A stretch of DNA of 64,000 nt from CAUPWF01 sp036656795. Lineage in GTDB: Bacteria; Bacillota; Clostridia; Lachnospirales; Lachnospiraceae. This document shows, piece after piece, positions 53,442-63,960 of the stretch; position 1 is the stretch's first letter; each line of letters starts with the position of its first letter. The notes below the pieces were generated by a model. That model made no database searches, was not told the DNA's origin, and worked only from the letters and a program-made list of their open reading frames with translations. The stretch spans positions 1 to 64,000 of the forward strand of contig JAVXHR010000010.1 of NCBI GenBank assembly GCA_036656795.1, given 5' to 3'. Both the position numbers and the translations under genes were made by a program.

Positions 53442-55691
53442 TTAATACTTATCCGAATTTCTTCCTGATGGTGCTTGATAACTATCATGTTTAACATGTT
53501 GTGTAGATGTATTATATGACGTAGCACCTGGTTGTGTCGCATTGGCCGTTTCATCCTTCAATTTAAACGTACTCACTAAATCTTTCAGCAATTGTGATTG
53601 ACCTGAAAGCTCTTCACTGGCTGCAGCACTTTCTTCAGCCGTTGCTGAATTGGTCTGAATAACGCTTGATATCTGGTCAATTCCTTGGGTTACCTGTGTA
53701 ATAGAGGACGCCTGTTCCCCTGTTGCCACAGAAATTTTATCTACCAAGTTGCTTACTTGTTCAGAACTTTCTACTACTTGAATTAAAGACTGTGCTGTCT
53801 CATCCGCAATCTTTGTACCACCTGCAACTGCCTCAATTGCACTTTCTATCAAGGATGTCGTATTACTTGCTGCCTCTGCTGACTTGCTTGCCAGATTACG
53901 TACTTCATCGGCAACTACTGCAAACCCTTTTCCTGCCTCACCTGCTCGTGCAGCTTCTACAGCCGCATTCAACGCAAGAATATTTGTTTGGAATGCAATA
54001 TCTTCAATGGTCTTAATAATCTTGCCGATTTCGTTGGACGCATCACTGATCTCAGACATTGCACTTACCATATGTTTCATTTGTTCATTGCAGTTATCCA
54101 CTTCTGTTCCTGACGTCTTTGAGTAATCACTGGCTTGTCTTGCATTATCCGCTGTAGCTGTAACCTGTTGTGATATCTCATTTACCGTTGCTGCTAATTC
54201 TTCAATAGAGCTTGCCTGCTCTGTTGCACCTTGTGAAAGTTCCTGTGCACCGGAAGATACTTGATCAGATCCACTTGCAACTTGGTCAGATGCCACATTA
54301 ATCTGAGCAAGTGTCTGACTTAATTTAGAATTAATCGTACGCATAGAACCTAATAACGCTTCAAAGTCTCCAATATATCGGTCTGCTGCTTTGGAACGAA
54401 TATCAAAGTTTCCATTTGCCATAGCTCCCAATATATAATCTACATCTTTAATAATAGTCTGCAAGCTTTCAGCTGTTAGATTAAACGCACCTGCAAGCTG
54501 TCCAATCTCATCTTGATTCTTCACTTCCAGATTAATATTCAAATCACCTCTCGTAATACTTTCAGCTGCCGCTACAACTGCATTAATTGGATTAATTAAT
54601 CGTCTTAATACCATAAGAATTGCAAGTACAATAAAGACTAAAGATACGATAGAGATTATCAGCAACCATGTTATCGTTGTCGTTACCGTTTCATTCATAT
54701 CTTTTAATTGCAACGCATCCATTGCCCACCAAGTATAGGAATCTGCCTGTACTGGATAGAAGAAACGCATAATCTTCGTTCCATCTTCACGAGTAGTCTG
54801 GATATTAAATGGCTTTCCTTCTTTTTGTTTTGCTACCACTTTGTCATATTCTGAAGCGTCAGAAAAGAATTTGTCCATTCCCTTTCCGATATCTTCTTTT
54901 GCAGAATCATATACAATCACATTATTTTCATCATAAATAGATGTATACATAGATGGGTATTTTTCATTCTTTGTATCTACTTTTTTGAAATTATCAACTG
55001 CAATATCTGCAATAATTACCCCTTGTACTTCTTCTTTATAAAGAATTGGATACCCTGCGGTAATCATCTTTGTACCTTCATATTCATACGGTTGTGTAAA
55101 GAAAGCTTTCTTTGTAGAAAGTGGCACTGAATAATATTCATTCTTTGCATATTCTTCATAAGTACCCATGCTTTCAACTTTATTGGATTTCGCATCTTCT
55201 GCCGTCACATAAATACTATAATCTTTGATATTTTCACTGAATTTGTATGGTTCAAAAAGTGCTCCTGCCGCATAGATATCATCATCATTCAGCGCAACGC
55301 TGGTTGCCGAACCAATCATATACTTTTCACAATCCATATTCAAAAGTGCAAGTTCTACATCATAAATACTACTTTTCATGGTAATATCCGAGGTTGTACC
55401 TTGTTCTTCTTTTACGTATGCTTGTTGTAGATATACCTGCATATCTTTCGCTGTATTAGCCGCACTGTCAAGAATCTGTTGTACCATATTTCCATCACGT
55501 TCCGCCATAACAGTAAATTCTTCCTGTATGGTACCTCCAACTGCCGATTTTGTAGAAATAACAGTAAAGGCAATTAGTGCTCCAAATACAATCACTAATA
55601 AAACCGTAGTAATTAAAGCAATCTTGCTGGCTAACTTCATGTTCTTAAAGCCCTTTGCTCCTTTGTTCTTCTTTTCCTTCTTTTCTCTCAT
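53442..55691 (-). CDS. Methyl-accepting chemotaxis protein
   Basis: 749 residues. Membrane segment 1 at about 22-50, an outer double-Cache-type sensor (about 55-345, with a PVQADSYTWWAMDA end), membrane segment 2 at about 350-375 (TWLLIISIVSLVFIVLAIL), HAMP, then the signalling hairpin with tip EDIAFQTNILALNAAVEAARA. There is no NWETF tail for CheR. The Cache domain suggests a small-molecule ligand such as amino acids. No che genes are near, so it is a stand-alone receptor. AGGAGG precedes ATG. Confidence 0.95.
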   Translation of the reverse strand: MREKKEKKNKGAKGFKNMKLASKIALITTVLLVIVFGALIAFTVISTKSAVGGTIQEEFTVMAERDGNMVQQILDSAANTAKDMQVYLQQAYVKEEQGTTSDITMKSSIYDVELALLNMDCEKYMIGSATSVALNDDDIYAAGALFEPYKFSENIKDYSIYVTAEDAKSNKVESMGTYEEYAKNEYYSVPLSTKKAFFTQPYEYEGTKMITAGYPILYKEEVQGVIIADIAVDNFKKVDTKNEKYPSMYTSIYDENNVIVYDSAKEDIGKGMDKFFSDASEYDKVVAKQKEGKPFNIQTTREDGTKIMRFFYPVQADSYTWWAMDALQLKDMNETVTTTITWLLIISIVSLVFIVLAILMVLRRLINPINAVVAAAESITRGDLNINLEVKNQDEIGQLAGAFNLTAESLQTIIKDVDYILGAMANGNFDIRSKAADRYIGDFEALLGSMRTINSKLSQTLAQINVASDQVASGSDQVSSGAQELSQGATEQASSIEELAATVNEISQQVTATADNARQASDYSKTSGTEVDNCNEQMKHMVSAMSEISDASNEIGKIIKTIEDIAFQTNILALNAAVEAARAGEAGKGFAVVADEVRNLASKSAEAASNTTSLIESAIEAVAGGTKIADETAQSLIQVVESSEQVSNLVDKISVATGEQASSITQVTQGIDQISSVIQTNSATAEESAAASEELSGQSQLLKDLVSTFKLKDETANATQPGATSYNTSTQHVKHDSYQAPSGRNSDKY

Positions 55692-55766
55692 TAGTTTCCT
55701 CCTGCATTAATAGTTGTATGTTTCAATCGTTATGAGGAATACTATAGCCGTATTTCCATCACTTAC

Positions 55767-55795
55767 ATTTTATATGGTTTTCGACAAAAAATCAA
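55767..55795 (-). promoter_or_regulatory. Possible promoter of the chemotaxis receptor gene
   Basis: On the minus strand TTGATT (55795-55790), 17 bases, TAAAAT (55772-55767). I found no good sigma-28 motif. Confidence 0.5.
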
Positions 55796-55834
55796 GTACA
55801 ACCCTTTATTTTGACATTTTATGACAAGTATCTG

Positions 55835-57115
55835 TTATAAAAGTTTTTTCGCAATTGGGAAACAGTCAAAAGTCGCAAAATAATCTGCCGGTGTTTCCCC
55901 ACGTCGAATTAATATTGGTGTCTTATCTGTACTCCATAACAACTCCGGAGACTTTAACTTGCCATTATAATTATATCCCATCGCATATCCGTGTGCACCT
56001 GTATCATGGATTACCAATATATCTCCAACTTCAATCTTTGGCAATCTCCTATCAATCGCAAATTTATCATTATTCTCACACAAAGATCCCGTTATATCAT
56101 AAACATAATCACAAGGTTCCTGTTCTTTTCCCATAACTGTAATATGATGATACGCTCCATACATCGCAGGACGCATCAAATCTACCGCACAAGCATCACA
56201 ACCTATGTAGTCTTTGTGTGTATGTTTTTCATGGATTGCAGTAGTCACCAGGCAACCATAGGGACCTGTCATAAATCGACCTAACTCCGTATAGATAGCA
56301 ACCCGATCCATTTTCGCCGGAACTAAGATTTCCTCATAGGCCTTTCGAACACCCTCACCTATTTTTCTGATGTCATTTGGCTCTTGATCTGGTTCATATG
56401 GGATTCCAATTCCCCCCGACAGATTAATAAATGCAATCTTTGCACCCGTTTCTTTTTCTAATCGAACGGCAACTTCAAATAATACCTTTGCCAACATCGG
56501 ATAATACTCGTTGGTAACGGTATTGCTTGCAAGAAATGCATGGATTCCAAACTCTTTAACGCCTTTGGCTTTTAGTATTTTAAAAGCTTCAAATAATTGT
56601 TCTGTAGTCATTCCATATTTGGCATCTCCTGGTGTATCCATAATATCATTGCTAATCTTAAACAATCCTCCCGGATTATAGCGACAACTAATACGTTCCG
56701 GAATATGTCCAATGGTTTGTTCTAAAAAATCAATATGGGTAATATCATCCAAATTAATTGTAGCACCCAGTTCATCTGCATATGCATACTCATTCGCCGG
56801 AGTTGCATTTGAAGAAAACATGATGTTCGCTCCTGTCATTCCAAGTGCTTTGGCTAACATCAGTTCTGTATAAGAAGAGCAATCACAACCACAACCATAT
56901 TCTTGTAATATTTGAATTAAAAACGGATTGGGCGTTGCCTTAATTGCAAAATATTCTTTAAATCCTTTATTCCATGCAAATGCTTCCTGCAATATTTTTG
57001 CATTCTCACGAATCCCTTTTTCATCATAAAGATGAAATGGAGTTTTATATGTTTCTAAAATACGTTCTAATTCGTCTTTCGTCACAAAGGTTTCTTTTTT
57101 CATCTCTTTTTTCAT
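55835..57115 (-). CDS. lysA: Diaminopimelate decarboxylase
   Basis: 426 residues, type III PLP decarboxylase fold. The PLP lysine is in YFAIKATPNPF; CDCSSYTELMLA, NLSGGIGIPYEP and GCDACAVDLMRPAMYG (active-site Cys) match the family. It makes lysine from meso-DAP. The middle differs from Bacillus LysA, typical of the variant found in Bacteroidetes and Lachnospiraceae. It follows pyk by 24 bp. GGGAGA precedes the start; a second ATG four codons on is also possible. Confidence 0.88.
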   Translation of the reverse strand: MKKEMKKETFVTKDELERILETYKTPFHLYDEKGIRENAKILQEAFAWNKGFKEYFAIKATPNPFLIQILQEYGCGCDCSSYTELMLAKALGMTGANIMFSSNATPANEYAYADELGATINLDDITHIDFLEQTIGHIPERISCRYNPGGLFKISNDIMDTPGDAKYGMTTEQLFEAFKILKAKGVKEFGIHAFLASNTVTNEYYPMLAKVLFEVAVRLEKETGAKIAFINLSGGIGIPYEPDQEPNDIRKIGEGVRKAYEEILVPAKMDRVAIYTELGRFMTGPYGCLVTTAIHEKHTHKDYIGCDACAVDLMRPAMYGAYHHITVMGKEQEPCDYVYDITGSLCENNDKFAIDRRLPKIEVGDILVIHDTGAHGYAMGYNYNGKLKSPELLWSTDKTPILIRRGETPADYFATFDCFPIAKKLL

Positions 57116-57139
57116 CTCTTTTGTTCTCCCACTATTTCA

Positions 57140-58576
57140 TTAGTCAACAACTGCAATTCTCATCATATTACTGACACCTTCTCGTGCTTTTTTTACACTT
57201 GGAGATGGAATTCCCGCAGTTAATACAACCACATCACCAGCTTCCACAATTTGTTTTGCACTAATTAAATCCATGGCTCCATTACAGATATCTTCAGTAG
57301 TATTAAATTCGATTGATTTCAATGGTTGAACTCCCCAGTAAATCTGCATTCTTCGAAGCGAGCGTTCATTTGGAGTCACCCCTATAATTCCCGCTTTGGG
57401 TTTAAACTTTGATACCACTCTCGCTGTTGCTCCCGATACCGTAGGTGTTACAATACATTTCGCATTCAGATTATTGGCTGCTAAGATAGAAGAATACCCA
57501 ATAGCACTGGAGATTCCACGTTTTAAGTGTTCTCCTGCTTTTTCCAATAACATGTGATAATCTAGATGTTCTTCTGTATTTTCAACAATATGCACCATCA
57601 TCTGAACAGCCTCTACCGGATATTTCCCTTGAGCTGTCTCGCCTGACAGCATTACCGCATCGGTTCCATCATATACTGCATTAGCTACATCTGTAACTTC
57701 TGCTCTTGTTGGACGTGGATTGCGAATCATGGAATCTAACATTTGCGTAGCAGTAATCACTGGTTTGAAATTATCATTGCATTTTTTAATTAACATCTTC
57801 TGTAAATACGGAACTTCTTCTGCGGGAATCTCTACTCCTAAATCACCACGGGCTACCATCACCCCGTCTGCACAACGAATAATCTCATCTATATTTTTTA
57901 TTCCTTCTGCATTCTCAATTTTTGCAATAATAGGAATATAAGGTGCATCACATTCTTTCAAAAATGCCTTGATTTCCAAAATCCCTTCTGCGTTTCGTAC
58001 AAAAGATGCCGCAATAAAATCCACATCCTGCTCTACTCCAAATCGAATATCTTCTCGGTCTTTCTCTGTAATGGCCGGCAATCTAATTGGAACATTTGGT
58101 ACATTGACCCCTTTTCTCTCTCCCAATTCTCCGCCATTATCTACAGTACAGATAATATCTGTCTCCGTCTTTTCTTTCACTGCTAATTCAATTAGTCCAT
58201 CGTCAATTAATATCTTTTTACCAATCTCAACATCTTCCACTAATCCTGCATAAGTAATGGATACCCTAGTGGAATCTCCTTCTATTTCTTTCGTTGTCAG
58301 TGCAAATGTTTCTCCTTCTACTAATGTAACTTTTATTCCGCCTTTTAAAACTCCGGTACGAATCTCTGGTCCTTTAGTGTCCAGCAAAATTGCAATTGGT
58401 TTCTTTTCTTCTTCACGGATCTGCTTTAGCATATCCATTCTCAATTTTTGTTCTGCATGATCTCCATGGGAAAAATTAAATCTCGCAATATCCATTCCGT
58501 TATTTACCAGTTTTCTCATCAGTGCAATATCATTTGCATTAGGCCCCATGGTACATATTATTTTTGTTTTTTTCAT
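57140..58576 (-). CDS. pyk: Pyruvate kinase
   Basis: 478 residues. KIICTMGPNANDIALMRKL, DTKGPEIRTG, the active-site lysine block IPIIAKIENAEGI and MVARGDLGVEIP are all present. It lacks the extra PEP-utiliser-like C-terminal domain of Bacillus Pyk. It catalyses the final ATP-forming step of glycolysis. Confidence 0.97.
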   Translation of the reverse strand: MKKTKIICTMGPNANDIALMRKLVNNGMDIARFNFSHGDHAEQKLRMDMLKQIREEEKKPIAILLDTKGPEIRTGVLKGGIKVTLVEGETFALTTKEIEGDSTRVSITYAGLVEDVEIGKKILIDDGLIELAVKEKTETDIICTVDNGGELGERKGVNVPNVPIRLPAITEKDREDIRFGVEQDVDFIAASFVRNAEGILEIKAFLKECDAPYIPIIAKIENAEGIKNIDEIIRCADGVMVARGDLGVEIPAEEVPYLQKMLIKKCNDNFKPVITATQMLDSMIRNPRPTRAEVTDVANAVYDGTDAVMLSGETAQGKYPVEAVQMMVHIVENTEEHLDYHMLLEKAGEHLKRGISSAIGYSSILAANNLNAKCIVTPTVSGATARVVSKFKPKAGIIGVTPNERSLRRMQIYWGVQPLKSIEFNTTEDICNGAMDLISAKQIVEAGDVVVLTAGIPSPSVKKAREGVSNMMRIAVVD

Positions 58577-58588
58577 ATGATTCTCCTT

Positions 58589-59455
58589 TTATTTTCTGTG
58601 CTCATGTGTAAATAAGTGGTCTTGACAATATTCGTAATTTCCTTTGCACTTTGAACAAAATCGAAATTCTAGGTTAGGATCATCTAATTCTGTTCTTCCA
58701 CATACTGCACAACGATGTTTTGGTCCATTCCCTGTACTTCCCGTAGTTCGCGATTTCTGAACTTCTCTTTGGAATTTCTTTTTGCGCTTGATTTGTTTGG
58801 GTGAATAAGGTTTGAATTTGGCCGATGAAAAATAAAAAATTAAAAAGTTTAAAATAGATACGAAAGCAGCCAATGCATTTGCCTTGTACATTAGTCCATA
58901 GACACTTCCACCATATGCAGGTAAAAATGCCTGTAAGATGGTATACCCGAAGAATGCTGCATCAAACCAAGCCAGATATTTTACCTTGACCGGTATTACA
59001 AAGAATAATAAAAATTCTACATCTGCATATAATGCTGCAAAGGCAAAAAATAGAGATAAATTAATATATGCCGTTCCAAGTGGAAGTGAGATTCCTGTGA
59101 ACAGATACGTTAATAATGCCGCAATAATATGGAACAATACTCCCGAGAAAAAATACAGGTTGAATCGAAATGCCCCCCATGCCGCTTCTAGATGTTTTCC
59201 TATCATATAATAAAGATACAGTGCAAATATCATAAACAACAAACTTGAAGATGGTGGCTGCATCAAAAATGTTACCATTCTCCATATCTGACCATGTAAG
59301 ATTGCTTCTGCATTCAAACATAGATACTGGGAATAAAATGTAGGCATCAGTAGATTTAACACAACTCCTACTCCATACATAACAATAATATAATACATCA
59401 AATTGGGGATTGCATATCTTCCAAACTTTCTTTCTAATTTAGTAATCCAATTCAT
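58589..59455 (-). CDS. Rhomboid-like membrane protein with C-terminal zinc ribbon
   Basis: 288 residues from ATG 59455, eight bases after AAGGAG (GTG 59464 overlaps that site). Six membrane segments between 20 and 210 include the rhomboid-type GQIWRMVTFLMQPP and LYLYYMIGKHLEAAWG. The catalytic GxSG is absent (GTAYINLS at the place), so it is a pseudoprotease of derlin/rhomboid type. The basic tail ends in a treble-clef-like zinc site: CAVCGRTELDD, CSKCKGNYEYC, H. First gene of the unit with pyk and lysA. Confidence 0.72.
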   Translation of the reverse strand: MNWITKLERKFGRYAIPNLMYYIIVMYGVGVVLNLLMPTFYSQYLCLNAEAILHGQIWRMVTFLMQPPSSSLLFMIFALYLYYMIGKHLEAAWGAFRFNLYFFSGVLFHIIAALLTYLFTGISLPLGTAYINLSLFFAFAALYADVEFLLFFVIPVKVKYLAWFDAAFFGYTILQAFLPAYGGSVYGLMYKANALAAFVSILNFLIFYFSSAKFKPYSPKQIKRKKKFQREVQKSRTTGSTGNGPKHRCAVCGRTELDDPNLEFRFCSKCKGNYEYCQDHLFTHEHRK

Positions 59456-59499
59456 TTCGTTCACTCCTTTTACTGTTACTTATTAGCAACGATGTTGTA

Positions 59500-59528
59500 A
59501 TTGTACCGTTTGGATATATATTTGTCAA
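59500..59528 (-). promoter_or_regulatory. Promoter of the rhomboid-pyk-lysA unit
   Basis: On the minus strand TTGACA (59528-59523), 17 bases, TACAAT (59505-59500). Confidence 0.78.
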
Positions 59529-59573
59529 TTCAATCAGCTTGTATTTTTCTTCAATTTTCCTATGATTTTTAAA

Positions 59574-59602
59574 TTGTCTTTTTCTGCAACTTGTCGTATA
59601 AT
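59574..59602 (+). promoter_or_regulatory. Promoter of the giant activase gene
   Basis: TTGTCT (59574-59579), 17 bases, TATAAT (59597-59602), leaving a leader of about 65 bases. Confidence 0.78.
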
Positions 59603-59674
59603 GTTAGTTGTTGTAAAACTGAAGAAATACATTTAATAAGTAGTAACACATATATTTAACATTAAGGAGATATT

Positions 59675-62600
59675 ATGAACGAACACGAATTACATACCCT
59701 CGGTATTGACATTGGCTCAACCACCGTGAAAATTGCAATTTTAAACGAACAAAATGATGTTCTTTTCTCGGATTATGAACGACATTTTGCAAATATCCAA
59801 GAAACTTTATCTGATCTTCTTGGACGTGCAATTTATAAATTAGGTCCTATTAAAGTTTCTCCTATGATTACCGGTTCCGGTGGTCTTACACTTGCCAAGC
59901 ATCTGGAAATTCCTTTTGTACAAGAAGTTATTGCTGTTTCCACTGCTTTACAGGACTATGCACCACAGACAGATGTAGCCATTGAATTAGGTGGGGAAGA
60001 TGCGAAAATCATCTATTTTGAAGGTGGCAATGTAGAACAGCGTATGAATGGTATCTGTGCTGGTGGTACCGGTTCATTTATTGACCAGATGGCCTCTTTA
60101 TTACAAACTGATGCTATCGGATTAAATGATTATGCAAAAAATTATCATGCACTTTATTCCATTGCGGCCCGTTGTGGTGTCTTTGCCAAATCTGATATTC
60201 AACCTTTAATTAATGAAGGTGCCACAAAAGAGGATCTTTCAGCCTCTATCTTTCAGGCAGTAGTCAATCAAACCATCAGTGGTTTGGCCTGTGGAAAACC
60301 CATTCGTGGACATATTGCTTTTCTAGGTGGCCCTTTACACTTTTTGCCGGAACTTCAAGAAGCTTTTGTTCGTACATTGAAATTAGATGACGAACATATT
60401 ATTGCTCCTAAATATTCTCATCTATTCGCAGCGGTTGGTTCTGCTTTAAACTCTAAAAAAGACCTTTGTGTGCCAATACAAGAGTTACAAAAGCGACTGT
60501 CTGGACGTATTCATATGGAATTTGAAGTTGATAGAATGCCCCCTTTATTCGCATCTAAAGATGAATACGATGAATTTCAAGAAAGACACGCCAAACATCA
60601 AGTCCCTATGTTAGATTTAACAACCTATCAAGGAGATGCTTTCCTTGGAATCGATGCCGGTTCAACAACAACCAAAGCTGCCCTTGTGGGAGAAGATGGA
60701 ACATTGTTATATTCTTTCTATCACGGGAACGATGGTGACCCCTTAGGAACTACCATCACTGCAATTAAAGACATCTATCAGCACTTACCAAAAGGAGTGC
60801 GTATTGTTCGTTCCTGCTCTACCGGGTATGGAGAAGCATTAATCAAAGCCGCTTTACTATTAGATGAAGGAGAAGTTGAAACCGTATCTCATTATTATGC
60901 GGCATCTTTTTTTGAACCTGCTGTTGATTGTATCTTAGATATTGGTGGGCAGGACATGAAATGTATCAAAATCAAGAATCAAACCGTTGACAGTGTGCAA
61001 TTGAATGAAGCCTGTTCTTCCGGTTGTGGTTCATTTATTGAAACCTTTGCAAAATCCTTGAATTTTAGTGTAGAAGACTTTGCTCATGAAGCACTGTTTG
61101 CAAAGAATCCCATCGACCTTGGCACCCGTTGTACGGTATTTATGAATTCCAAGGTAAAGCAAGCCCAAAAAGAAGGTGCCGAAGTATCCGATATCTCTGC
61201 CGGTCTTGCATACTCTGTAATAAAAAACGCGTTATTTAAAGTAATCAAAGTATCAGATGCATCGGAATTAGGATCTAAAATCGTGGTACAAGGTGGAACT
61301 TTCTATAATGATGCTGTTCTTCGTAGTTTTGAAACCATTGCGAATTGTCAAGCAGTCCGTCCTGATATTGCAGGAATTATGGGTGCTTTTGGCGCAGCTT
61401 TAATTGCAAGAGAACGTTATGATGGTTCAGATACATCTATGCTCTCCATTGCAGAAATTCAATCATTAAAATATGCTACTACCATGTCAAAATGTAAGGG
61501 GTGTACCAATTCCTGTCGTTTAACTGTCAATAAATTTAGTGGGGGGCGTACCTTTGTCTCAGGAAATCGTTGTGAACGAGGAATTGGAAAAGAAAAAACG
61601 AAAAACCTCCTTCCTAATCTATTTGAATATAAAAATGCGCGCTATTTTGGTTATACGCCATTAGAAGAAGATAATGCGCCTCGCGGTACCGTTGGAATTC
61701 CAAGGGTTCTAAATATGTATGAAAATTATCCGTTTTGGTTTACCTTCTTTAATCAATTAGGATTTCGTGTAGTACTGTCACCTTCTTCCAGTCGTAAGAT
61801 ATATGAATTAGGAATCGATTCTATTCCAAGTGAATCGGAATGCTACCCTGCTAAACTAGCTCATGGACATATTGAATGGCTACTTCGCGAAAAAACACCT
61901 TTTATCTTCTATCCTTGTATTCCATACGAACGCCAAGAATTTGAAGATGCTAACAACCATTATAATTGTCCAATTGTGACATCTTATGCTGAGAACATTA
62001 AAAATAATATGGATTCCATTGTACATGGCCATGTTATTTTCAAGAATCCATTTATGTCCTTTCAGAACAAAGAATCTCTATATCAACGATTATCCGAGGA
62101 ACTTGCATCCGATTTTTCCATCTTGGATTCAGAAATAAAAACAGCTGTAGATCTTGCTTGGGACGAATTACTTGCTGCTCGTGAAGACATGAAGCGAAAA
62201 GGAGAAGAAACCATTGCCTTTCTTGATCGAGAAGGAAAACGAGGAATTGTACTTGCCGGAAGACCTTATCATATAGACCCTGAAGTCCATCATGGCATTC
62301 CTGAACTCATTAATTCTTATGATATGGCTGTTCTCACTGAAGATTCCGTATCGCATCTCCAACCAGTAGAACGTCCACTCATTGTCATGGACCAATGGAT
62401 GTATCATTCTCGTCTTTATGCTGCGGCAAATTATGTAAAGACCAAAGAAAACTTAGATCTTATTCAATTAAATTCGTTTGGTTGTGGTTTAGATGCCGTT
62501 ACAACCGATGCTGTGGCAGATATTCTGACCAAATCTGGGAAGATTTATACTACCCTTAAGATTGATGAAGTAAATAACTTAGGGGCTGCCCGTATTCGAA

Positions 62601-63916
62601 TTCGTTCTCTTTTATCAGCTATTCGAGTGCGTGAACAAAAACAAATTACCCGAAAGATTCGTCCTTCTTCTATAGAACGTATTCCATTCACAAAGAAGAT
62701 GCGAGAAACATATACCATTTTATGTCCACAGATGTCCCCTATTCATTTTGATCTACTTGGTCCTGCTTTTCGCTCTTCCGGATATCATCTTGAAATTCTG
62801 CCAAATGATAACAAATCCGCAGTTGATGTTGGATTAAAGTACGTAAATAATGATGCCTGTTATCCTTCTTTAATGGTGGTTGGACAGATTATGCAAGCAA
62901 TTCTATCGGGAACTTATGATACAGACAAAATCGCCATTATTATTAGTCAAACAGGTGGTGGTTGTCGTGCTTCTAACTACATCGGCTTTATACGTCGTGC
63001 ATTAGAAAAAGCCGGCTATTCACATATCCCTGTTATTTCTCTGAATCTTAGTGGATTGGAACAAAACCCGGGATTTAAGATCACACCTAGCCTTGTATTA
63101 AGAGGCATCTACGGTGTAATCTTTGGTGATATTTTCATGAAATGTCTATATCATGTTCGTCCTTATGAAACCGTTTCGGGTTCGGCCAATGCAATGCATG
63201 AAAAATGGAAAGAACAATGTATTCAATTTGTAAGCAAAACATATCCAAGCAGACGGGAATTCAAACAACTATGTCGTGGAATTATTCGAGATTTTGACGC
63301 ACTTCCTACGCTTGATATCCAAAAGCCAAAAGTAGGAATTGTTGGTGAAATTCTTGTAAAATTCTTGCCTGCTGCAAATAACTACCTAGTAGATCTATTG
63401 GAACATGAAGGAGTAGAAGCTGTAGTTCCTGATCTCTTGGATTTTTTACTCTATACATTTTACAATAATAATTTCAAAACATCTCACCTTGGAATGAAAA
63501 AGTTTGCCGCTTTTAAGGGAAACCTTGGAATCAAAGCATTGGAATGGTTTCGCTCTCCTGCCAACAAAGCATTCCAAGAAAGTATACATTTTGCTCCCCC
63601 TGCACAGATACATGAACTTGCAGACATGGCTACTCAGATTGTATCCATTGGAAATCAAACAGGGGAAGGTTGGTTTCTAACCGGAGAGATGTTAGAATTA
63701 ATCAATGAAGGCACCTCAAATATTGTATGTGCGCAACCTTTTGGTTGTCTGCCTAATCATGTAGTTGGCAAAGGTGTCATTAAAGAATTACGACGCAGAC
63801 ACCCATTAGCCAATATTGTTGCTATTGATTATGATCCCGGTGCCAGCGAAGTAAATCAATTAAACCGAATTAAACTAATGTTATCCACTGCAAACAAAAA
63901 CTTAACAACTTCATAA
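59675..63916 (+). CDS. 2-Hydroxyacyl-CoA dehydratase activase fusion protein
   Basis: 1,413 residues. Two ASKHA ATPase domains of the BadF/BadG/HgdC type come first: LGIDIGSTTVKIAIL (from 8) with CAGGTGSFIDQM and AARCGVFAKSD, and LGIDAGSTTTKAALV (near 325) with EACSSGCGSFIETF and GTRCTVFMNSK. Each has the two cysteines that bridge a [4Fe-4S] cluster in HgdC dimers. A Cys-rich turn (KCKGCTNSC, GNRC) follows near 610. The rest is DUF2229/HgdB-like with ESECYPAKLAHGH, NDACYPSLMVVGQ, GGGCRASNYIGF and QPFGCLPNH. Such proteins drive ATP-dependent low-potential electron transfer; the partner and substrate are unknown. AAGGAG precedes ATG. Confidence 0.88.
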   Translation: MNEHELHTLGIDIGSTTVKIAILNEQNDVLFSDYERHFANIQETLSDLLGRAIYKLGPIKVSPMITGSGGLTLAKHLEIPFVQEVIAVSTALQDYAPQTDVAIELGGEDAKIIYFEGGNVEQRMNGICAGGTGSFIDQMASLLQTDAIGLNDYAKNYHALYSIAARCGVFAKSDIQPLINEGATKEDLSASIFQAVVNQTISGLACGKPIRGHIAFLGGPLHFLPELQEAFVRTLKLDDEHIIAPKYSHLFAAVGSALNSKKDLCVPIQELQKRLSGRIHMEFEVDRMPPLFASKDEYDEFQERHAKHQVPMLDLTTYQGDAFLGIDAGSTTTKAALVGEDGTLLYSFYHGNDGDPLGTTITAIKDIYQHLPKGVRIVRSCSTGYGEALIKAALLLDEGEVETVSHYYAASFFEPAVDCILDIGGQDMKCIKIKNQTVDSVQLNEACSSGCGSFIETFAKSLNFSVEDFAHEALFAKNPIDLGTRCTVFMNSKVKQAQKEGAEVSDISAGLAYSVIKNALFKVIKVSDASELGSKIVVQGGTFYNDAVLRSFETIANCQAVRPDIAGIMGAFGAALIARERYDGSDTSMLSIAEIQSLKYATTMSKCKGCTNSCRLTVNKFSGGRTFVSGNRCERGIGKEKTKNLLPNLFEYKNARYFGYTPLEEDNAPRGTVGIPRVLNMYENYPFWFTFFNQLGFRVVLSPSSSRKIYELGIDSIPSESECYPAKLAHGHIEWLLREKTPFIFYPCIPYERQEFEDANNHYNCPIVTSYAENIKNNMDSIVHGHVIFKNPFMSFQNKESLYQRLSEELASDFSILDSEIKTAVDLAWDELLAAREDMKRKGEETIAFLDREGKRGIVLAGRPYHIDPEVHHGIPELINSYDMAVLTEDSVSHLQPVERPLIVMDQWMYHSRLYAAANYVKTKENLDLIQLNSFGCGLDAVTTDAVADILTKSGKIYTTLKIDEVNNLGAARIRIRSLLSAIRVREQKQITRKIRPSSIERIPFTKKMRETYTILCPQMSPIHFDLLGPAFRSSGYHLEILPNDNKSAVDVGLKYVNNDACYPSLMVVGQIMQAILSGTYDTDKIAIIISQTGGGCRASNYIGFIRRALEKAGYSHIPVISLNLSGLEQNPGFKITPSLVLRGIYGVIFGDIFMKCLYHVRPYETVSGSANAMHEKWKEQCIQFVSKTYPSRREFKQLCRGIIRDFDALPTLDIQKPKVGIVGEILVKFLPAANNYLVDLLEHEGVEAVVPDLLDFLLYTFYNNNFKTSHLGMKKFAAFKGNLGIKALEWFRSPANKAFQESIHFAPPAQIHELADMATQIVSIGNQTGEGWFLTGEMLELINEGTSNIVCAQPFGCLPNHVVGKGVIKELRRRHPLANIVAIDYDPGASEVNQLNRIKLMLSTANKNLTTS

Positions 63917-63960
63917 ATCATACGATTCACATTATTGCACCTACTCTTCTACAATACAAA

